A stretch of 64,000 nt of DNA from Cephalopachus bancanus (lineage: Eukaryota; Chordata; Mammalia; Primates; Tarsiidae). Location of the stretch: positions 4,526,001 through 4,590,000 of the forward strand of contig JAPVLO010000059.1 of NCBI GenBank assembly GCA_027257055.1, in the 5' to 3' direction. The notes under the pieces were generated by a model, which was not told where the DNA came from, did not search any database, and saw only the letters and a program-made list of their open reading frames with translations. Positions 54,116-64,000 of the stretch are shown piece by piece. Both the position numbers and the translations under genes were made by a program. Position 1 is the first letter of the stretch. Each line of letters begins with the position of its first letter.

Positions 54116-55115
54116 CTGTTCCCTGACCACTGAGAAGGGAGGCTGACATCCTGTGATGAAGAATGCTACTCTCACCAAAGGCACGGAAGGAACAGACAGG
54201 GGAAACTGACAGGCTGAAGGAGGAGCAGAATGGATATTTTTAAAGCTCCATCCTTGGATATTTGAAGGAAGGAGAGACGAGGAGCAGCTGGGCAGTCTCT
54301 GTCTGCAGCTATTATTGGTAGCTCAGGCCTGGCATAGATCCACCCTGTGGAGGGAGACAGGGACAGCGATGGCCACTTCAGGTCCAAGGAAAGACTTTTG
54401 AATTCATTCACTTGGGAGAGAACACCTTCAATGTTTCTTACAGCATAAGTAATGCATTTATACTTCTTCCAGCAAACTGAAACTCTTGATTGTCCTATAT
54501 TAAAATCTGAAATACAACTTGAGTTCCACATTAAATGAGTCATACCCCTTGGACCAAACAAAAACAACACCAAGTTTCTCACTAAACCAGGCCTTAGCTA
54601 CAAATATCAGGGGGAATGGAGTATTTGCCTCCTTCTGTCAGAGACCATGGACCTGGCCTTCACTGGATAAGTCATGGAATTCTCTCATGCCATGGGATTT
54701 ACTCTACTAGGCAAGCTAATTTGCTTTGTCCTTAATTACAGTGATGCAAGATTGCTTAGTTTCTAGTTATGCAGGGGATGTGCAATATCTTTGAGTGACC
54801 CATTAAGTATACTGATCAATGGTTAATGATAAATAATATAGGATTCTGGCAAAATAAAGCAAAAGCAATATTTACCCAAAGTGATTAATCCTTCTGCTTC
54901 CTTTACATTTTTCCTACAAACCAACAAACACATTCTCAAACAAAAATTCTCCTTTTTCCTTAATAGTACAGTAAGATTAGAAAACCCTTCCATGGGAGTC
55001 AAGTTCTTGTTCTATTTATTCATGGGTCTATCTGGCGTTAGTAAGTATTTGGGAGTTACATGGACTTACAAAGGGGAGGCAGTTCTTCCAAAAAAAGCCA
55101 TTGCTTTAAGATAGT
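54116..55115. other. unique non-coding stretch
   Basis: It contains the longest open frame of the window (54172-54582 minus, 136 codons) but no domain, signal peptide or splice context supports it. No named repeat. Confidence 0.4.
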
Positions 55116-55119
55116 GTAG

Positions 55120-55560
55120 GTAAGACCTGTCACGTAGGTGAAAATATGCAGCACCCAGACTCTCTTACATTGCTGGTAACAGTGTTTACTAGTAAAACCA
55201 CTTGGAAAACTTCTATGCATATATATATGCATGAATATCTATTTATGTATATCTAGATATCTATCTCCAAAATTCTACTTCTGTGTAACTATTCAAAATA
55301 AATAAGAATTGCGTGCTAACATCCATCATATATAGAAGTATTTCAGAACAACTTTATTCATAGTAGTGTCAAACTAGAAAAAGACCCAAATGTTCATCAA
55401 CAGTAGAACGAAGCAATAAATGTTGGTATATTCGCACACTGGAATATTGCATAGCAATGAATGAGAACAAACTACTGTTACTTAAAGATAATATAAATAA
55501 ATCTCATAGATGTGAAATTGAACAGAAGAAGCCAGAACCTTCCAGAGGTTTACAAGAGGG
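55120..55560 (+). mobile_element. L1M ORF2 3'-end fragment
   Basis: The text 'tgttcatcaacagtagaacg', 'ttcgcacactggaatattgc' and 'ataaatctcatagatgtgaa' matches the end of ORF2 in old L1. The frame is broken. An 18-base self-complementary run sits at 55215-55232. Confidence 0.7.
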
Positions 55561-56255
55561 TAAACAGATATGTTAGAAGTTCAAAACAGGCAAAACTAAT
55601 CTGTATGAACAGTTTCAGTTGGCAAGAAATCTGTGGAGCATTGTTGACTTTAAAGGCCAGGCCCAGTACCCAGCTTTTCTCTGATTTCACAGTCATCTCC
55701 ATAGCACAGACTCTAAAATGGGTAGCCCTTTCAAAGAGACATTGTCATTCTCAAAAGCTATCTGTGAAAGTGGACAATCCCTGTTAAAGAGGCACGCGCA
55801 GAGACATGGACATCCTACATTTTTTCCCATTAGTGGAAGGTTTTGTAAACAATCATACTAACACAACATTGAACAAAAACACCATGGTGGCCTTTTATAA
55901 TTATCATCTTGAGGGACAGGACTAATACTCATTTAGAAGCCACAATTCCATTCTGGGAGACTATGATTCATCCGGTAGAAGTGGATATGGAAAACAGAAA
56001 TCCTGATGAAGCCTCCCCCAAAATACTCAGCTCACTTATACCTGGAGTGAAAGGAAATGAAAGCGTCCTGACTGATGGTCTTATTCTTTTTCTGTAAGTT
56101 CAGGCACAAGAGTATGTTTTAAGGTGTAGCACAAACTCAATTTCGGTTCAACTTGTGCTTGCATAGCTTTTATCAAATTAGAAATGACCATATAAACATT
56201 ACGTCCTTCAATTTTTATATATAATTCTACAAGGTCAATAGAGCACACATGATTT
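55561..56255. other. unique non-coding stretch
   Basis: No named repeat or credible exon. Confidence 0.35.
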
Positions 56256-56259
56256 TTAA

Positions 56260-56400
56260 TTAGCAGGTGGAGAAATTGAGGCTTAAAAAGGTAGAGCTAT
56301 TGCCTAAGGTCACACAGCTAATAAATGACAGAGCTGATATTCAAATCCAGAAGAGTCTGTCTGCAAAGTCCATGTTCTTTCTACTACCCCCAGCTGTTTC
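56260..56400 (-). repeat. MIR SINE, antisense
   Basis: The text 'agaaattgaggcttaaaaag', 'cctaaggtcacacagctaat' and 'caaagtccatgttctttcta' is reverse MIR. Confidence 0.8.
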
Positions 56401-56984
56401 CTCCTGGCAAGGATTGGCCTCTTCTCAGACATCTGCAGGAAGGTAGATGTTATTTTCTCCTTGTTACCATTAACAATCTGTTTACAACTTAATTAGGAAA
56501 GTCTTTCTTAAATCTAACACTCCCTTCACTTTTTCCTTAAATAAATTTGTTTAAAGTTTTTGGAAGATACCAAGCACATCTCAGTTTTCTCTCCTGATTA
56601 TATTTTTATTTTTTTAACTTTCTCCTTTAAAAATAATTGTTGCCAAAGGTCTTCAGTAGCTGTTTCAAATATGGCACTGAAAACTGGAGTTGGAGCTTGG
56701 GGGAGACTTTGGAGTCATTGTTATTTCATTTCCAAATATAAATGTTCTCTCAGTGATTACAGTGTAAAGTGGCTGAGATATCTCATTCTGGAGGCTGCTT
56801 GGGAAAGCCTGACTGCTTGTATTTAATATTCTCAGATAACCCCTTGGACCAGGGAAAGAAGAACATGAAATAAATCTCTTTGTGTTTTATTCTCCTTCCT
56901 CTTTAAAATAAATATTGTAAGCTTGACTGGAGGGCAGAGGTGAAACTAGAAAGAGATGAGTGTGTGTGTTTAGAAACTTAAGCA
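56401..56984. other. unique non-coding stretch
   Basis: No named repeat. The 88-codon frame 56560-56826 has no recognisable domain. Confidence 0.35.
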
Positions 56985-57185
56985 ACTTCTAGCATCCACT
57001 AAAGTGGATAAATGCTTGCAATCTGGAGTGAACTTTGGAATTCCTCCAAAACCTGCTGCGTGACCTCGGCTATTTCACTTTTTGCAGTTTCAGTTTTATC
57101 ATCTGCAAAATGGTGTTAACACCATCTGCAAGAGATAACGCATACTTATACCAACACCTAGCATAAATAAATGTTAATCATGATC
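56985..57185 (+). repeat. MIR SINE
   Basis: The text 'cctgctgcgtgacctcggct', 'cagtttcagttttatcatct' and 'gcaaaatggtgttaacacca' is MIR, followed by its 3' end near 'acctagcataaataaatgtt'. Confidence 0.75.
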
Positions 57186-57604
57186 ATTATTGCATGCTTT
57201 TGTATTTAACCCCCTGGCCTTAGCATCTATGCCTGGTTCAAGTGGGGTGGTCACAGCATCCTAAAGTATTCATGTTGCTGAGCCTTTTAGTGTAGGTCCC
57301 TCTTTTTTTAGTTCCTAAAATGTGGAGAACAGTGCTGTCTCTGAATGTTTGGAAACAGATTTTATTTGTTTCTCTGAGCATGATCACCCTGTGATGGAGT
57401 GACTAAGGGCACCCTTCCAAATGCTCTAGAAATGGTGAAATCCATTAAGAAAAACTGCCAGGGAATAGAAGGATGGAAGACATTGAAAACACATATCAAT
57501 CATACCTCTGAGTGAAACCACAAAGAAAGGTGTAGAACAGGTTACAGGGGAGACAACTTGCTCATTCAATCCCGTAATGAGAGAAAGTGGTTTGCATACC
57601 AGCC

Positions 57605-57850
57605 AAGTTGATTTATACAGTAGTGTTTAAGAGCCCAGTCTTTAATGTCAGAGAGACCTTGGGTCAAATCTCAGGCCTGTTGCTTACTAGCTGTGTGATT
57701 ATAGGCAAGTTACTGGAACAGGTTGTATTACAATATTTCCCAATATTTAAAATGAAAAGAATAAAAATGTGTACCTTACTAGGTTGTTGTGTGAGAATTA
57801 AGTTATCTGATACAAAATAAGCATAATCCAAATTGTACTTGTTATTACCT
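57605..57850 (+). repeat. MIR SINE, near full length
   Basis: The text 'acagtagtgtttaagagccc', 'cttgggtcaaatctcaggcc', 'ttactagctgtgtgattata' and 'actaggttgttgtgtgagaa' runs in MIR order from the head. Confidence 0.85.
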
Positions 57851-57939
57851 CAACATTATTGTTATTGTTGTTTTCTGGAAGTTCTGAGTAACCTTGTGTA
57901 TCCTGTCTTTAACACGTTCTCATTCCATGTTCAAAAAGA

Positions 57940-58230
57940 ATGGAGACCATCTTTGTAGCTGTGGTGGCCATTAGTGTTGCTTGTCAAATATTTCTAACTC
58001 TCCTCTAGGCTGAGGAGGTGGTAAGGCTACATGTCCTCATATTCTTATGGCTGCATGAGTCTAGTTCCGATCAGTGGTTTGGGAGAGCAAGTGATGTGAA
58101 ACTTCTGGGATGAAGCACTAATTTCTGCCTCAAGACCCATCACAGCACTCTGTTTCCTTGGGCACGGCAACTCTTGATGTTGGATACATCGGCTGCCCCA
58201 TCAATCTGAATCTCTGAGTAATTAAAAGGT
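57940..58230 (+). mobile_element. MaLR-like LTR fossil (family tentative)
   Basis: The text 'ttctaactctcctctaggct', 'ggttt' then 'agagcaagtgatgtgaaact', and 'cggcaactcttgatgttgga' resembles the LTR-like repeat at 47930. Confidence 0.35.
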
Positions 58231-58371
58231 ACAGAGTCCTTCTGTCACCTCATGATGGTCATTCAGCATGAGCAAAAAACAAACCCTTGCTGATTTAGTC
58301 ATTGAGATGGTGGGATTGCTATTATAGCATATATAGCCTGTCTCAGCTGACATCACATTCCTACCCTTAGT

Positions 58372-58625
58372 CCAGTGGTTCTCAGCCGGTGGTGATTTAG
58401 CCTCCCCCATCCCACTCCCTCCCATCCCTGGCCACATCCCCTAGGGACACTTGACAACATTGGGGGACATTTTGGTTGTCAAAAATGGGGAAACGTTCTA
58501 CTGGTATCTAGTGAGCAGAGGTCAGGGATGCCACTAGCATCCTATAATGCACAGGCCAGTACCCTACAATGTTGAATTATCCAGCTGAAAATGTCACTAG
58601 TATTCTAGTCCAAGACTGAGCTTCT
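58372..58625 (+). mobile_element. MER20 hAT-Charlie fossil, sense, with a C-rich insertion
   Basis: Begins 'cagtggttctcagccggtgg' and continues 'gacattttggttgtcaaaaa', 'gtatctagtgagcagaggtc', 'catcctataatgcacaggcc' and 'gaattatccagctgaaaatg'. A C-rich stretch of about 40 bp near 58400-58440 is extra to the family pattern. Confidence 0.85.
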
Positions 58626-59140
58626 CTCATCTCCTCATATTCCTCACCCTCTTAAATTCTCTCACATCCCATTTATGATCAGAGAATATATCCAGAGTAT
58701 CTGTGCATACCACAGGGACTGTGCTCATTTCTCACTATGCTTGGTAACGGGGGACACCCAGAGCTAAGGTAGGACCAATAAACATTCTGCCATGAGTACC
58801 TGGCAGACCATTCCTGCAAAGGGTCCCCTAGGGGTTGCCCCAGACCTGTAGACCAGACACTGCAGGAGAAACAAGCAGTGTTTCTCCTGAAGAAATCTCT
58901 TTCTGTCCTTCTGTTGTGTACTGCTACTTTTGCCACCGAGTTATGTACTTTCTTGATCTCTCCTAGCAAAATTGCACAAGAGCCATATTCTGAATCATTA
59001 AATATTTCAGTTTAAAGGTTTGGGAGGGGAGAGGAATTTAGCATAGGCATGAGATGGTCATTTAGGCCCAGACTTCTAACAGTCCAATATCTGTGGGCAA
59101 GGTCTGGGTTGAAATTCTGATAGACTGCCTTCAAAGAGAT
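58626..59140. other. unique stretch with a short perfect hairpin
   Basis: No named repeat. At 58863-58889, 'caggagaaac' and its exact complement flank a 7-base loop. Confidence 0.4.
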
Positions 59141-59149
59141 TGATTAGTG

Positions 59150-59480
59150 TGTCTGACAGAGGTTTAAAAATGATGTGTTCAAGGTGACATGATTAGTGGT
59201 ATAGCCGTGACCAAAACCCAGACCTGTTCATTACCAAATCTTTAATCTTTTAAAATATATGTTGGAGGGGGACAGAGCTTGGTGAGTGGGTGGGAAATAC
59301 AGTACATGGTGGAATTAGTGTGGCCTTCCTATTCTGGTGGCCCTGATTTTTAAAATTTTAACTTATTTCTACTTCAGTCACCTGTGTAAAAGTTGTGATG
59401 CAAATTGGGAAGAACATAAGCAAAATATTTAGTACAATGGCTAGCATGTAGTTATAACTTACTGAATGGTGGCTATTATT
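59150..59480. repeat. two MIR-like pieces in opposite orientation
   Basis: 59150-59260 ('tgttcaaggtgacatgatta') reads as antisense MIR. 59385-59480 ('agtacaatggctagcatgta', 'actgaatggtggctattatt') reads as the sense MIR 3' end. Both are weak. Confidence 0.4.
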
Positions 59481-59713
59481 GTACTGGAAAATGTAGCCCT
59501 TACTTTGGGGGAGCAGGCAGAGCTGAGAGGGATGGCACAGAGGAGGAAGGCTGCTGGCTACTCTAGAGGTAAGAGGAAGCCTGGAAGAGAAGGCAGGGGA
59601 GGGAGATGACAAAACTCAAACACATATGCTGAGATCATCTGTGTGATGGTGTTTCAGTATTGTATTATCTTCCAAACTTACAAAATCCAAGTTTGTCAGT
59701 ACAATTTATGAAG

Positions 59714-59914
59714 TTCAGCATATATTTCTTAGATGATCAAGGAGCATAAGAAAAAAGTACAGTATTGCAGGCCAACATAGTCTTTTGCTGGAGATAAACA
59801 CATGCCCCCCATGATGGGTGAGCAGAGCAGAATAAATCAAAAGAGCTACATGAATTTGGACACTTTCTTATCCTCCCCGAGCCTCAGTCTCCTCACTTCC
59901 TGCCTTCCCTGACT
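59714..59914 (+). repeat. left arm of a distant inverted duplication
   Basis: Its reverse complement is found at 61214-61418 with about 93 percent identity and one 4-base indel. It includes a MIR-like end ('gcctcagtctcctcacttcc') plus about 120 bp that is not a repeat I recognise. Identity is far higher than between independent MIR copies, so this is a local duplication. Confidence 0.9.
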
Positions 59915-60089
59915 CCAAGTTGGTTTGCTTTGTTGGGATGTACACTCTCAAACCTCAGCATGAGAAAGAGTCTCCTAACCTGGAACAGTTCTGTTCTGAG
60001 TCTAAACCTCTGAAAAAAAACCCTTACAAGTACTATCTCTCCAACTGGCACTAATTTTACAAAGCAAATACACTGCAATATGATATAAG

Positions 60090-60430
60090 AGTACAACTTT
60101 TTCAACATATATTTCTCGAGGCCTACCATGCATGAGGTACTGGTAAGATAGTAATGAATCAGATAGACTGGTCCTGCCCTCATGAAGCTTACTTCCTAGT
60201 GGTAGAGACTGCCCATAAAGAAAAAAAAATTATGAGTGGCAATTAGCGCCAAAAATAAATAAAAGGGGCGTAGGCTAAAGTAATGACTGTGGGATCATGC
60301 TTTAATATTCAGTGAAGGTCATTTGGACGTGGTGGCATTTAAACTGAAACATGAAGGATGAGAAGGATGCAGGAACAGTGCATTCAGGGGGAAAAACCAA
60401 CCTAGAGAGAGCAAACAGCAGGCATATTGG
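60090..60430. repeat. old high-copy mammalian repeat, family not assigned
   Basis: The text 'ggcctaccatgcatgaggta', 'cctgccctcatgaagcttac' and 'atgaaggatgagaaggatgc' is the head of the repeat described at 12866. Confidence 0.5.
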
Positions 60431-60487
60431 ACCTTGCATAGACAGTGTCTCATCAGGGGACTTCCTCATAGTCTTGTGAAGTAGACA

Positions 60488-60985
60488 TTTGTGGTAGGCT
60501 GCTTTTGACATGACCCCTAATAATCTCCACCTTGCTATTCATGTCCTTATGTAGTGAGGTATGGACCTAGTGACTTGCTACAAATCAGATACAGCAAAAG
60601 CTGTGAAACGTCACTTCTGTGATTAGGTTAGAAAAGACGGTGACTGCTGTCTTGCTAGCAGATTCTCTTTCTCTTGATAGTGCAAGCTGTTATGCTGGAA
60701 AATCCCACATGGCAAGAAAATGAAGACCTCAGTCCAATAGCCCACAAGGAATTGAATCCTTCCAAGAACCACTGAGTGATTTTGAATTGATATCTGGCCC
60801 TAGTTGGGAGGATTGTGACTCCAGCCAACACCTTGCTTGCATCCTGTTAGAGACTCTGACACAGAGGACTCAGCCAAGTTGTGCCCAGATTTCTGACCCT
60901 CAGAAACTGTGAGATAAGAAATGTATGCTATTGCAAGCCACTAAGTTTTAGGGGAATGTGCTACGTAACAATAGATAATATAGCA
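60488..60985 (+). mobile_element. MLT1-type LTR (MaLR), sense
   Basis: The text 'gaagacctcagtccaatagc', 'ccaacaccttgcttgcatcc', 'gaccctcagaaactgtgaga', 'gccactaagttttaggggaa' and 'aacaatagataatatag' follows the MLT1 LTR to its 3' end. A solitary LTR. Confidence 0.75.
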
Positions 60986-61213
60986 TTCATTCAATCATTT
61001 ACTCACTTATTTACCAAATCTCTTTTCAGATTTGCTGTGGGCTAGTCAATGGCCTAAGAAAATGAATATACACTTCACAGTCTCCTGATGTTCATAGGCA
61101 CATAGAAGGAGATGATGTATTTGACAGGGAAACTGTAGCCTGCACTTTTCCGGTGGTTGCAATGTCTTATGGTAGAAACATATAGAAGAGAGAGAATAAT
61201 AACTGCCTGGCAA

Positions 61214-61418
61214 AGTCAGGGAAGGCAGGAAGTGAGGAGACTGAGGCTCAGGGAGGGTAAGAAGTTGCTCAAGTTCATATAGCTCTTCTGATTTATTCTG
61301 CTCTGCTCACCCATCATGGAGGGCATGTGTTTATCTCCAGCGAAAGACTGCCTATTTTGACCTGCAATACTGTACTTCTCTCTTATGCTCCTTGATCATG
61401 TAAGAAATATATGCTGAA
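61214..61418 (-). repeat. right arm of a distant inverted duplication
   Basis: Inverse copy of 59714-59914, 1.3 kb away, with the MLT1 LTR and another old repeat in the spacer. I cannot tell which arm is the source. Confidence 0.9.
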
Positions 61419-62015
61419 ATGCATGCTTTATTGCAAATGTAAGATAGGCAATGGGTTAATCAGGTTTCTGTGACAAAGATTAAAGTTATGCTTCCAACTG
61501 ACTTTATAAACCAGAAATCATACCACTCTAACTCATTACTCAGCCTGCATTTGCTGACGGCTGGGGGTCATGCCTCTCTAACAAACACAGATGCTGGTGT
61601 TGAACAGAAAAGGACTAAAGCCATGCTTCTCGAAGGAATCAAATTAGCAACAGAAATTAGTTATATAGAAATATAATGAAGACAATGATGCCAGAAGAGC
61701 ATCTATGGAGGCTGCAGAATGTGAGGAATCTTGCCTGGGAGATGAGCCTGAGGTTTTTATTTTTGGTTTGATAATTTGCCAAAACTGCAAACCTAGAAGG
61801 AGCCTAATTAAAGTTACTGAATAATAATAATCTCCATTTTAAAAGTCTTATTAATTTGTTACTTTTGTACAGAGCTCTTGTGCATTTTTATCCTGAAGTC
61901 ATGTCATATACAAAATTCAAATCAAAAAGACCCTGAGAGATTTAGGTTTTTTTCTTTCTTTTCTTGCTCTTCTTCCCTTCCATTTTGAGAGGCATAACAT
62001 ATTTATTTTGAAGCA
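61419..62015. other. unique AT-rich non-coding stretch
   Basis: No named repeat or credible exon. Confidence 0.35.
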
Positions 62016-62019
62016 TGTT

Positions 62020-62765
62020 TTATTTATGAGGCTTACATATAGAAAAGTGTAAAATTTAAGGGCACATCTTGATGAATGTTTACATATGTACCCACCCATG
62101 GTATCACCACCCAACTCAAGATACAAAGCAATGCCACCCAAAAGAATGTGATGATAGAAATGTTCTATGTTTGTGATGTCCATTTTAGCAGCCATAAGTC
62201 ACACGTGGCTACTGAGTACTAGAAATGCAGTTAGTGCCTTTGAAAAGCTGAATTAAAAATTGTATTTAATGATAGAAGCTACTGTTTTGAACATTACAGA
62301 TAAGAGAACATTTCCATCATCTCAGAAGCTCCCTGGTACACCTTTAAATCAAAGCCTACCCTGTGTGCTCCTCCTTCCCCTGCTGAAGTAACCCACTACT
62401 GTATTCTGATTTCTAGATCCATAGACTAGTTTTCCCTGATCTTGAATTTCATATAAATAATAGAATATATATTCTCTATGTTTGGATATTTTCAGTCAAT
62501 GTGATGTCTGAAAGTCATCCTTTCTGTTGAAAGTGGCAGTAGTTGTTGTTCTGTTTTTGTTGTTTATTTTTTACTGTATTCTATTGTATGACTAAGCCAT
62601 AGTTTATCTACTCTACTGTTGATGGATATTTGGGGTTTTCCAATTTTAGGAATGGAATTTCTATAAATATTCTTGTGCATATCTTTTGGTGGACAAGTAT
62701 ACAAATTTTTCTTGGGTATGTACAAAGAGGTAGAATTGTTGAGTCTTATCTTCCCCATAGCAGTG
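62020..62765 (-). mobile_element. L1M fragment, antisense, split by a hAT fossil
   Basis: The text 'tgtacccacccatggtatca', 'cactactgtattctgatttc', 'ctgatcttgaatttcatata', 'ttactgtattctattgtatg', 'gttgatggatatttggggtt' and 'aagaggtagaattgttgagt' is reverse L1M, 3' region first and ORF2 end last. Bases about 62145-62300 are foreign. Confidence 0.75.
62145..62300 (+). mobile_element. hAT-type fossil ('tagccac' family) nested in L1M
   Basis: The text 'ttttagcagccataagtcac', 'acgtggctactgagtactag' and 'gaaatgcagttagtgccttt' matches the family at 32418. It lies within the antisense L1M. Confidence 0.6.
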
Positions 62766-62904
62766 TAGAAGAGGTCTAGTTACTTCATTATAATAATATT
62801 TTACTTTTCAACTATGGCTATTTGTAAAGGGTACAATAGTTACTTATTTGCTATTCAAGAGAATATACAACTAACTGAAGCGTAATGTGTAATTGCTAAT
62901 AACT

Positions 62905-63345
62905 TTAAGATACAATGTTCCAGTAATTATTTTTCCAGGTATTCTCCCTTGAGAAGTTCTTATACATGTGCACAAGAAGACATGCATAGAACTATTTATA
63001 ACAGCATTTTTTTGCAAAAGCAAAACAATAGAAATTTTTCTACTGAGTAAATAAATGACAGTATATCCATATTCAGATATCATCTAGAAAATAAACAAAT
63101 AGAGCTACATGTATCAGCGTGAATAAATCTATCCAATATAATGATGAGTAGAAAAAGCAATGGTAGAAAATTACAGTTCAATATAATGTATATAAAGATT
63201 TACAATAGTCACAACACGACTATAGATCTGTTAATGATGCATATATTGGTAATGAAAGTATGAAGAAATACATGGAAAGGATTAATAGCAAAAATGGTTA
63301 CTCTATGCTTAGGGCAGAATGACAGACTGAGACTTCTACTGCACC
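62905..63345 (+). mobile_element. L1M ORF2 3'-end fragment
   Basis: The text 'cttatacatgtgcacaagaa', 'aactatttataacagcattt', 'gagctacatgtatcagcgtg' and 'aatgatgagtagaaaaagca' is sense old L1. It is opposite in orientation to the L1M just upstream. Confidence 0.7.
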
Positions 63346-63554
63346 ACTATATTTCTTTATGAACCTGGGTAATACATACACAAGTGTTGGTGCTATTATA
63401 CTTTGTACAATTTTGCACATCTTAAATATTACATAATAGCAAAGAGAGTGTCCATGGAAGCGGTGGAGACTGCTAAGCACGCAGTAGGGTCCGTTTTTAG
63501 TTTCTTCTTTTCAGTGTTTGAATCTCTTGATCCCCCTCCCCAAAGTTCTAGCCA

Positions 63555-63860
63555 GGTACATCCTGCCCAGATGGAAACTATACTTCTCAGGCTTCTTGGT
63601 AAAGAGATGTGGTCATGTGACTGAGCTCTTGCCAGTGGGATCTGAGCAGAGGTGAGTATGACTTCTGGGCTACATCCTTAAAAGCAGCAGCTTGCCTGTC
63701 ACTTCCCCCTCTCTTCTTGTGGGCTGAATATGTATGAGATGGTGATGAGACAGCTGTAATTATATGCATATGGACAGTACCTTGGAGGATGATGGTGCCA
63801 CAAAGTTGAAGAACTACTAGCTCAGATTTTTACGAAACAGAAAAATGAAACTTTCTTAGC
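63555..63860 (+). mobile_element. MaLR-like LTR fossil (family tentative)
   Basis: The text 'gatgtggtcatgtgactgag', 'ctcttgccagtgggatctga' and 'agcagaggtgagtatgactt' is the sense form of the LTR-like repeat at 5225. The end near 63860 is uncertain. Confidence 0.45.
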
Positions 63861-64000
63861 TTATATCTAACTAACACAGCCAGCTAGACCAAAGAGATCT
63901 AACTTATCTCCCTAGTGAATAGGAGAGGGAAGCAGTTTCAGAGACGTGGCATGGAAAGAGAGGCAGCAAAACTTCAGATGTGGAGACTGGCATACCAGGT

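Noticed and set aside
54172..54582. 136-codon minus-strand open frame, the longest in the window
   Set aside because: No domain, signal peptide or membrane pattern I recognise, no convincing splice sites or start context, and ordinary AT-rich surroundings. A frame of this length is expected by chance in 64 kb on six frames.

Overview
The window is non-coding nuclear DNA from a primate. It holds several dimeric 7SL-derived Alu elements, together with the usual placental-mammal fossils: many MIR and L2 copies, old L1, MaLR and ERVL pieces, MER5, MER20 and other hAT fossils, and two mariner-like elements. I found no supportable protein-coding exon, tRNA, rRNA or snRNA, and no CpG island. Every open frame is short (136 codons at most). 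The frames I could interpret are pieces of repeats; the rest look like chance frames.

The Alu content is informative. I see AluJ-like copies (968-1240, 39651-39955, 44096-44352) and a second set of four (3324-3610, 15803-16148, 31027-31316, 49645-49955) that share unusual diagnostic changes. I see no copy I would call AluS or AluY, and none with the strepsirrhine-type right arm. My inference is a primate outside the anthropoids and the lemur/loris group, with tarsier the best guess. This rests on recall of subfamily consensus sequences, so primate is near certain and tarsier is only moderately likely.

Layout. 1-3600: MIR, L2 split by an AluJ, MER5 fossils, then an odd Alu. 4282-4866: a long inverted repeat. 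5-13 kb: mostly unique AT-rich DNA with a MER20, L2 and a 142-bp palindrome at 11707-11848. 12.9-15.3 kb: an old repeat and an antisense L1M interrupted by a mariner-like element. 15.8-28.6 kb: Alu with an (AAAAC)n tail, a perfect 22-bp hairpin, MER20, hAT, L1M, L2, an ERVL pol relic and an L1 3' end. 28.9-41 kb: MIR, MER5, hAT, MaLR LTRs with a nested Alu, an L2 split by an LTR, and an antisense L1 split by an Alu. 41.6-44 kb: a mariner-like element with TA-flanked terminal inverted repeats, carrying a 172-bp copy of DNA found 1.6 kb downstream. 45.7-50 kb: L2, LTR-like and MIR copies plus an odd Alu. 51.8-53.6 kb: a composite local rearrangement. 55-64 kb: L1M, MIR, LTR-like elements, MER20, and a distant inverted duplication (59714-59914 with 61214-61418).

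The most unusual theme is the number of local, high-identity, non-transposon duplications, mostly inverted. In two of them an old repeat crossing the copy boundary shows which copy is the source. This pattern fits replication template switching. There is no operon or pathway here, so the entries do not work together functionally. Boundaries of old repeats are estimates read by eye, usually good to about 10-40 bp. Family names come from recognition of consensus sequence, not from a database search.
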